Below are positions 61,044 to 64,000 of a DNA stretch of 64,000 nt, in pieces. Location: positions 124,001 to 188,000 of the forward strand of contig NZ_JALKCV010000002.1 of assembly GCF_023634065.1 (NCBI RefSeq). Reading direction: 5' to 3'. The translations under genes were made by a program, and so were the position numbers. Below the pieces are notes generated by a model that saw only the letters and a program-made list of their open reading frames with translations, did not search any database and had not been told where the DNA came from. This stretch comes from Microbulbifer litoralis. GTDB taxonomy: Bacteria > Pseudomonadota > Gammaproteobacteria > Pseudomonadales > Cellvibrionaceae. Position 1 is the first letter of the stretch. Each line of letters begins with the position of its first letter.

Positions 61044-61727
61044 ATGGCAGAAATGTCGAACCTCAATTTTCCCCCGCGCGGTGCCGGAGGCCCCCTGCTA
61101 CTGATCTTGGCCTGTGCCCTGTTGCAGTTGTGCCACCTCGCCTGGCTCGAATTCGATCGCGAGGCCCTGGCGACGGGGCAGCTCTGGCGACTGCTATCCG
61201 GCCACCTGGTTCATACCAACGGCACCCACCTGGTGATGAATGTGGGTGCCGTGGCGATGCTATGGCTGTTGCATGGCCAACACTACCGGGCGCCGGTTTA
61301 TCTCGGTCTGGTGGTGGCGTTGTCGCTGCTGATAAGCCCGGGTCTCTGGTATTGGTTTCCGGGTCTGGAGCTGTATCGCGGCCTCTCGGGTGTTCTGCAC
61401 GGGCTTTTCTGCTGGGGCTGCTGCCGGGACCTGGCCGGGCGCCGGTTGTCCGGCGCACTGCTGCTGGCGGGTTGCTACGGCAAGGTGGCCTGGGAGCTGA
61501 TCGTCGGGCCCAATGCCGCCACCGCGGAACTGATCCGGGCAGAGGTGGCGGTTTCCAGCCACTTGCTGGGGGCTCTGGCGGGTACCGCCATTGGCCTTGC
61601 GGGGGTGTGGCGTGTGTGGGTCGATTGGGGAAAGCCATTGTACGGCGGGCGGAAATCCCGGATTCCGCTGCGCTCCATCCGGGCTACGCCTGTCGATCCG
61701 CAATCTCGAACTTCGAAACTTGAGTGA
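61044..61727 (+). CDS. rrtA: Rhombosortase-like rhomboid intramembrane protease
   Basis: A 227-residue protein with about six membrane helices. The rhomboid active site is seen: Ser115 in the GLSG motif (YRGLSGVLHG) and His173 in AVSSHLLGALAG. The conserved HLVHTNGTHLVMNVG matches the family's HxxxN region. This short rhomboid type processes proteins bearing GlyGly-CTERM tails; the giant DUF4347 protein (50740-56676) is the likely client. Starts at 61044 or 61053 are both possible. The last 23 residues are encoded by a dispersed palindromic repeat and are not part of the enzyme fold. Confidence 0.85.
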   Translation: MAEMSNLNFPPRGAGGPLLLILACALLQLCHLAWLEFDREALATGQLWRLLSGHLVHTNGTHLVMNVGAVAMLWLLHGQHYRAPVYLGLVVALSLLISPGLWYWFPGLELYRGLSGVLHGLFCWGCCRDLAGRRLSGALLLAGCYGKVAWELIVGPNAATAELIRAEVAVSSHLLGALAGTAIGLAGVWRVWVDWGKPLYGGRKSRIPLRSIRATPVDPQSRTSKLE

Positions 61728-61729
61728 AT
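61656..61729 (-). repeat. Dispersed palindromic repeat, copy 2
   Basis: In reverse complement this repeats the element at 28809-28882: the first 32 bp are identical and the following 42 bp match in most positions. It forms the 3' end of the rhombosortase-like gene, including its stop codon. Confidence 0.75.
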
Positions 61730-62417
61730 GATCTTTCCGGTGGTTGTCTCTGCCGATGCGTTTTGCCCCGCATGGGGAGCGCTGTGAACGGACTGACTGG
61801 TGAGTCACGATTTTTCTCCGCGGAAGTGCCGATACAGCGGGTGCCTGTCTTCTGGTGCTGCGACCGGTATTGATAGAGGGCGCGCTGTTGCCCGATGCCC
61901 CTCGCGTTTCCAGCTGTTGTCGGTCGAATGCCCTGGCGGGGGGCGCGTCACCCCGCTGGAGGTGTGACCGGGGGGCGCCACCGGGACTCGATTTTGTAAT
62001 TAAATTTCCGTCTTTTGCCGCAATTTCTTCCGCCGATCCCGAGGTGAGGAATATATTTGTTTTGGAAAATGGTTTTATTTGTTACTAATCGTGCTATCTG
62101 GAAAATTTCTTGTAGTAATACTACAATCGCCTCCGCCCGCGGATCCGGGGCCCTCTGGGCCGGGGTTCCGCGTCCGGAGAATCATAAAAGCGCGGTAGCA
62201 GACAGATGCCGGCTCCTTCCTGTTTCGCCAGCGCAGATGTGAGCGCCCGCACACTCTGCATTTCCGCCAACGAGGGCGGTGAATTGGCGGATACGCTGAG
62301 AAAAAGGAAGCAATTTTCTGCCCGCGCTGTACTTTGCCCGATTGCCAGAAACTGAGTCTGAATAGAAAGAAGACGCACCGACTCGACGTCGCACAATTCG
62401 CCGAGGAGCATTGTTTG
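61730..62417. promoter_or_regulatory. Upstream region of aceE
   Basis: About 690 bp without a convincing gene on either strand. The stretch 61995-62130 is AT-rich relative to the window and likely holds the aceE promoter; it includes the 17-bp palindrome at 62110-62126. The remainder shows no clear feature. Confidence 0.5.
62110..62126. promoter_or_regulatory. Perfect 17-bp palindrome upstream of aceE
   Basis: The sequence ttgtagtaatactacaa has two perfect 8-bp arms around one central A. It lies about 290 bp upstream of aceE in an AT-rich tract, a typical operator form for GntR-type regulators such as PdhR, which controls pyruvate dehydrogenase in other gammaproteobacteria. The E. coli PdhR consensus differs, so the regulator is inferred. 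Confidence 0.6.
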
Positions 62418-64000
62418 ATGCAAGACGAAACCGATATCCAGGAAACGCAGGAGTGGCTGGACGCCCTGCAGGCGGTGATCCGCTACAGCGGCAAGGAGCG
62501 TGCCGCGTTTCTGCTCAAGCAGCTGTCCGACCGCGCCACCGACATAGGTGTGAAGCTGCCGGCCGCCATCACCACCCCCTATCGCAATACCATTCCGCCC
62601 AATGCGGAAAAGCGTATGCCCGGCGACCTGTTCATGGAGCGCCGCATCCGTTCGCTGATCCGCTGGAATGCGCTGGCCATGGTGGTGCGGGCCAACCAGA
62701 GTGCCGACAACCTGGGCGGCCATATCGCCAGTTTCTCCTCTGCCGCCACCCTCTATGATGTCGGCTTCAACTATTTCTTCCGCGGCAACGAAGGCGAAGA
62801 GCTGGGCGACCTGATCTTCTTCCAGGGCCACAGTTCCCCGGGCATCTACGCCCGCTCCTACCTCGAGGGCCGCTTCGACGAGGAGCAGCTGGACAACTTC
62901 CGCCGCGAGGTGAACGGCAAGGGCCTGTCCTCCTACCCGCATCCCTGGCTGATGCCGGACTACTGGCAGTTCCCGACCGTCTCCATGGGCCTGGGCCCGA
63001 TCCAGGCCATCTACCAGGCGCATATCATGCGCTACATGTCCGCGCGCGGCATGTCGCCCCGCGGCGATCGCAAGGTCTGGGCCTTCCTCGGCGACGGCGA
63101 GTGCGACGAGCCGGAAACCCTGGGCGCCATCTCCCTGGCCGGCCGCGAAAACCTCGAGAACCTGGTCTTCGTGGTCAACTGCAACCTGCAGCGCCTGGAC
63201 GGCCCGGTGCGCGGCAATGGCAAGATCATCCAGGAGCTGGAAGGTATCTTCCGCGGTGCCGGCTGGAATGTGATCAAGGTCCTCTGGGGGCGCCTGTGGG
63301 ACCCGCTGCTGGAGAAGGACGACAAAGGCCTGCTGCAGAAAGTCATGGACGAAACCGTCGACGGCGAGATGCAGAACTTCAAGGCCAACGGCGGCGCCTA
63401 TACCCGCGAGCATTTCTTCGGCAAGTACCCGGAGCTCGAGGAGATGGTCAAGGATCTCTCCGACGACGAGATCATGAAGCTGAACCGCGGTGGCCACGAT
63501 CCGTACAAGGTCTACGCGGCCTACGCCGAAGCCATGGCCAGCAAGGGCAAGCCCACGGTGATCCTGGCGCAGACCGTCAAGGGTTACGGCCTGGGTGCCG
63601 CCGGTGAAGCGGCCATGGATACCCACAACGTCAAGAAGATGGACGTGGACGCCCTGAAGCGCTTCCGCGACCGCTTTGCCATCCCGATTACCGACAAGGA
63701 AATCGAGGACATCCCCTACTATCGCCCGGCCCCGGACAGCCCGGAAATGAAATATATGGCCGAGCGCCGCAAGGCGCTGGGCGGCCCGGTGCCGCAGCGC
63801 CTGCACGATTGCCCGAAACTGGAGGTGCCCGGCCTGGATATCTTCAGCGCCCTGACCAAGGGCTCCGGCGATCGCGAGATCTCTACCACCATGGCCTTCG
63901 TGCGCGCCCTTTCTGCGCTGGTCAAGGACAAGAACATGGGGCAGAACGTGGCCCCCATCGTGCCGGACGAGGCGCGTACCTTCGGTATGGAGGGCCTGTT
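62418..64000 (+). CDS. aceE: Pyruvate dehydrogenase E1 component, homodimeric type (3' end outside window)
   Basis: The first 527 codons of AceE, which oxidatively decarboxylates pyruvate with thiamine diphosphate and passes the acetyl group to lipoyl-E2. Visible: GGHIASFSSAATLYDVGFNY near residue 95, FFQGHSSPGIYARSYLEGRF, the ThDP motif FLGDGECDEPETLGAI with later NCNLQRLDGPVRGNG, and VILAQTVKGYGLG. The start at 62418 has CGAGGAG upstream and gives the family N-terminus ETQEWLDALQAVI. The E2 gene is expected next. Confidence 0.96.
   Translation, partial: MQDETDIQETQEWLDALQAVIRYSGKERAAFLLKQLSDRATDIGVKLPAAITTPYRNTIPPNAEKRMPGDLFMERRIRSLIRWNALAMVVRANQSADNLGGHIASFSSAATLYDVGFNYFFRGNEGEELGDLIFFQGHSSPGIYARSYLEGRFDEEQLDNFRREVNGKGLSSYPHPWLMPDYWQFPTVSMGLGPIQAIYQAHIMRYMSARGMSPRGDRKVWAFLGDGECDEPETLGAISLAGRENLENLVFVVNCNLQRLDGPVRGNGKIIQELEGIFRGAGWNVIKVLWGRLWDPLLEKDDKGLLQKVMDETVDGEMQNFKANGGAYTREHFFGKYPELEEMVKDLSDDEIMKLNRGGHDPYKVYAAYAEAMASKGKPTVILAQTVKGYGLGAAGEAAMDTHNVKKMDVDALKRFRDRFAIPITDKEIEDIPYYRPAPDSPEMKYMAERRKALGGPVPQRLHDCPKLEVPGLDIFSALTKGSGDREISTTMAFVRALSALVKDKNMGQNVAPIVPDEARTFGMEGL

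Noticed and set aside
62121-63806. 561-codon minus-strand frame opposite aceE
   Set aside because: Antisense to AceE with conserved ThDP motifs.

Overview
The window reads as chromosomal DNA of a high-GC marine gammaproteobacterium of the Cellvibrionales type, most like Microbulbifer and its polysaccharide-degrading relatives. The main reason is the architecture of secreted proteins: family 2 carbohydrate-binding modules (CBM2) joined by long poly-serine linkers. The gammaproteobacterial core blocks (ruvCAB followed by ybgC-tolQRAB-pal-cpoB, queE-queC, nadA, proS, aspS, homodimeric aceE) agree. Genus assignment is inference from sequence style, not a database match.

Layout. 0-15 kb is mixed metabolic and accessory DNA: the 3' end of an autotransporter gene, an AruH-like aminotransferase with an Lrp/AsnC regulator, a short YadA-like adhesin, a HupE/UreJ membrane protein coupled to a parvulin PPIase, a MocR regulator divergent from a PLP decarboxylase, a fatty-acid-hydroxylase family protein, ada divergent from a short-chain dehydrogenase across an Ada-box-like palindrome, and a DUF1254/DUF1214 protein next to what looks like a decayed relative. 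15.0-23.3 kb is the most unusual block. It is a same-strand array of a 1293-residue CBM2 / PQQ-type sugar dehydrogenase / CBM2 / cytochrome c / DUF1592-type fusion, a Tat-exported DUF1552 protein and two DUF1566 proteins, with a membrane-bound AraC-type regulator gene just upstream. 23.3-46.4 kb is mostly housekeeping: lytic transglycosylase, proS, an HU protein with a Lys/Ala tail, fmdB-like, aspS, yebC, ruvCAB, the Tol-Pal operon, queuosine genes, two identical tRNA-Lys genes, nadA, a BepA-like protease, a TusA-like protein, an AI-2E family transporter, purC, and a glycerophosphodiesterase-like protein with altered catalytic residues.

46.6-61.7 kb is a surface-protein region with two separate C-terminal protein-sorting systems: a class GN sortase with its von Willebrand target, and a rhombosortase-like protease. 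The likely client of the second is a 1978-residue DUF4347 / Ig-like / TSP3 protein with a Ser-Gly linker, glycine-rich segment, hydrophobic helix and arginine end. The giant gene overlaps a sulfotransferase gene and is followed by an OmpA-like protein with reversed domain order. Upstream are three tandem tail-collar (MdpB-like) genes, a GNAT acetyltransferase and a LuxR-type regulator. The window ends inside aceE, which is preceded by a perfect 17-bp palindrome.

Small intergenic palindromic repeats are scattered through the window (between ruvC and ruvA, before yebC, after aspS and at the end of the rhombosortase gene, and inside the CBM2/DUF1552 array). There is also a 7-bp tandem array between ruvB and ybgC. 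I saw no CRISPR array, insertion sequence, rRNA gene or prophage.
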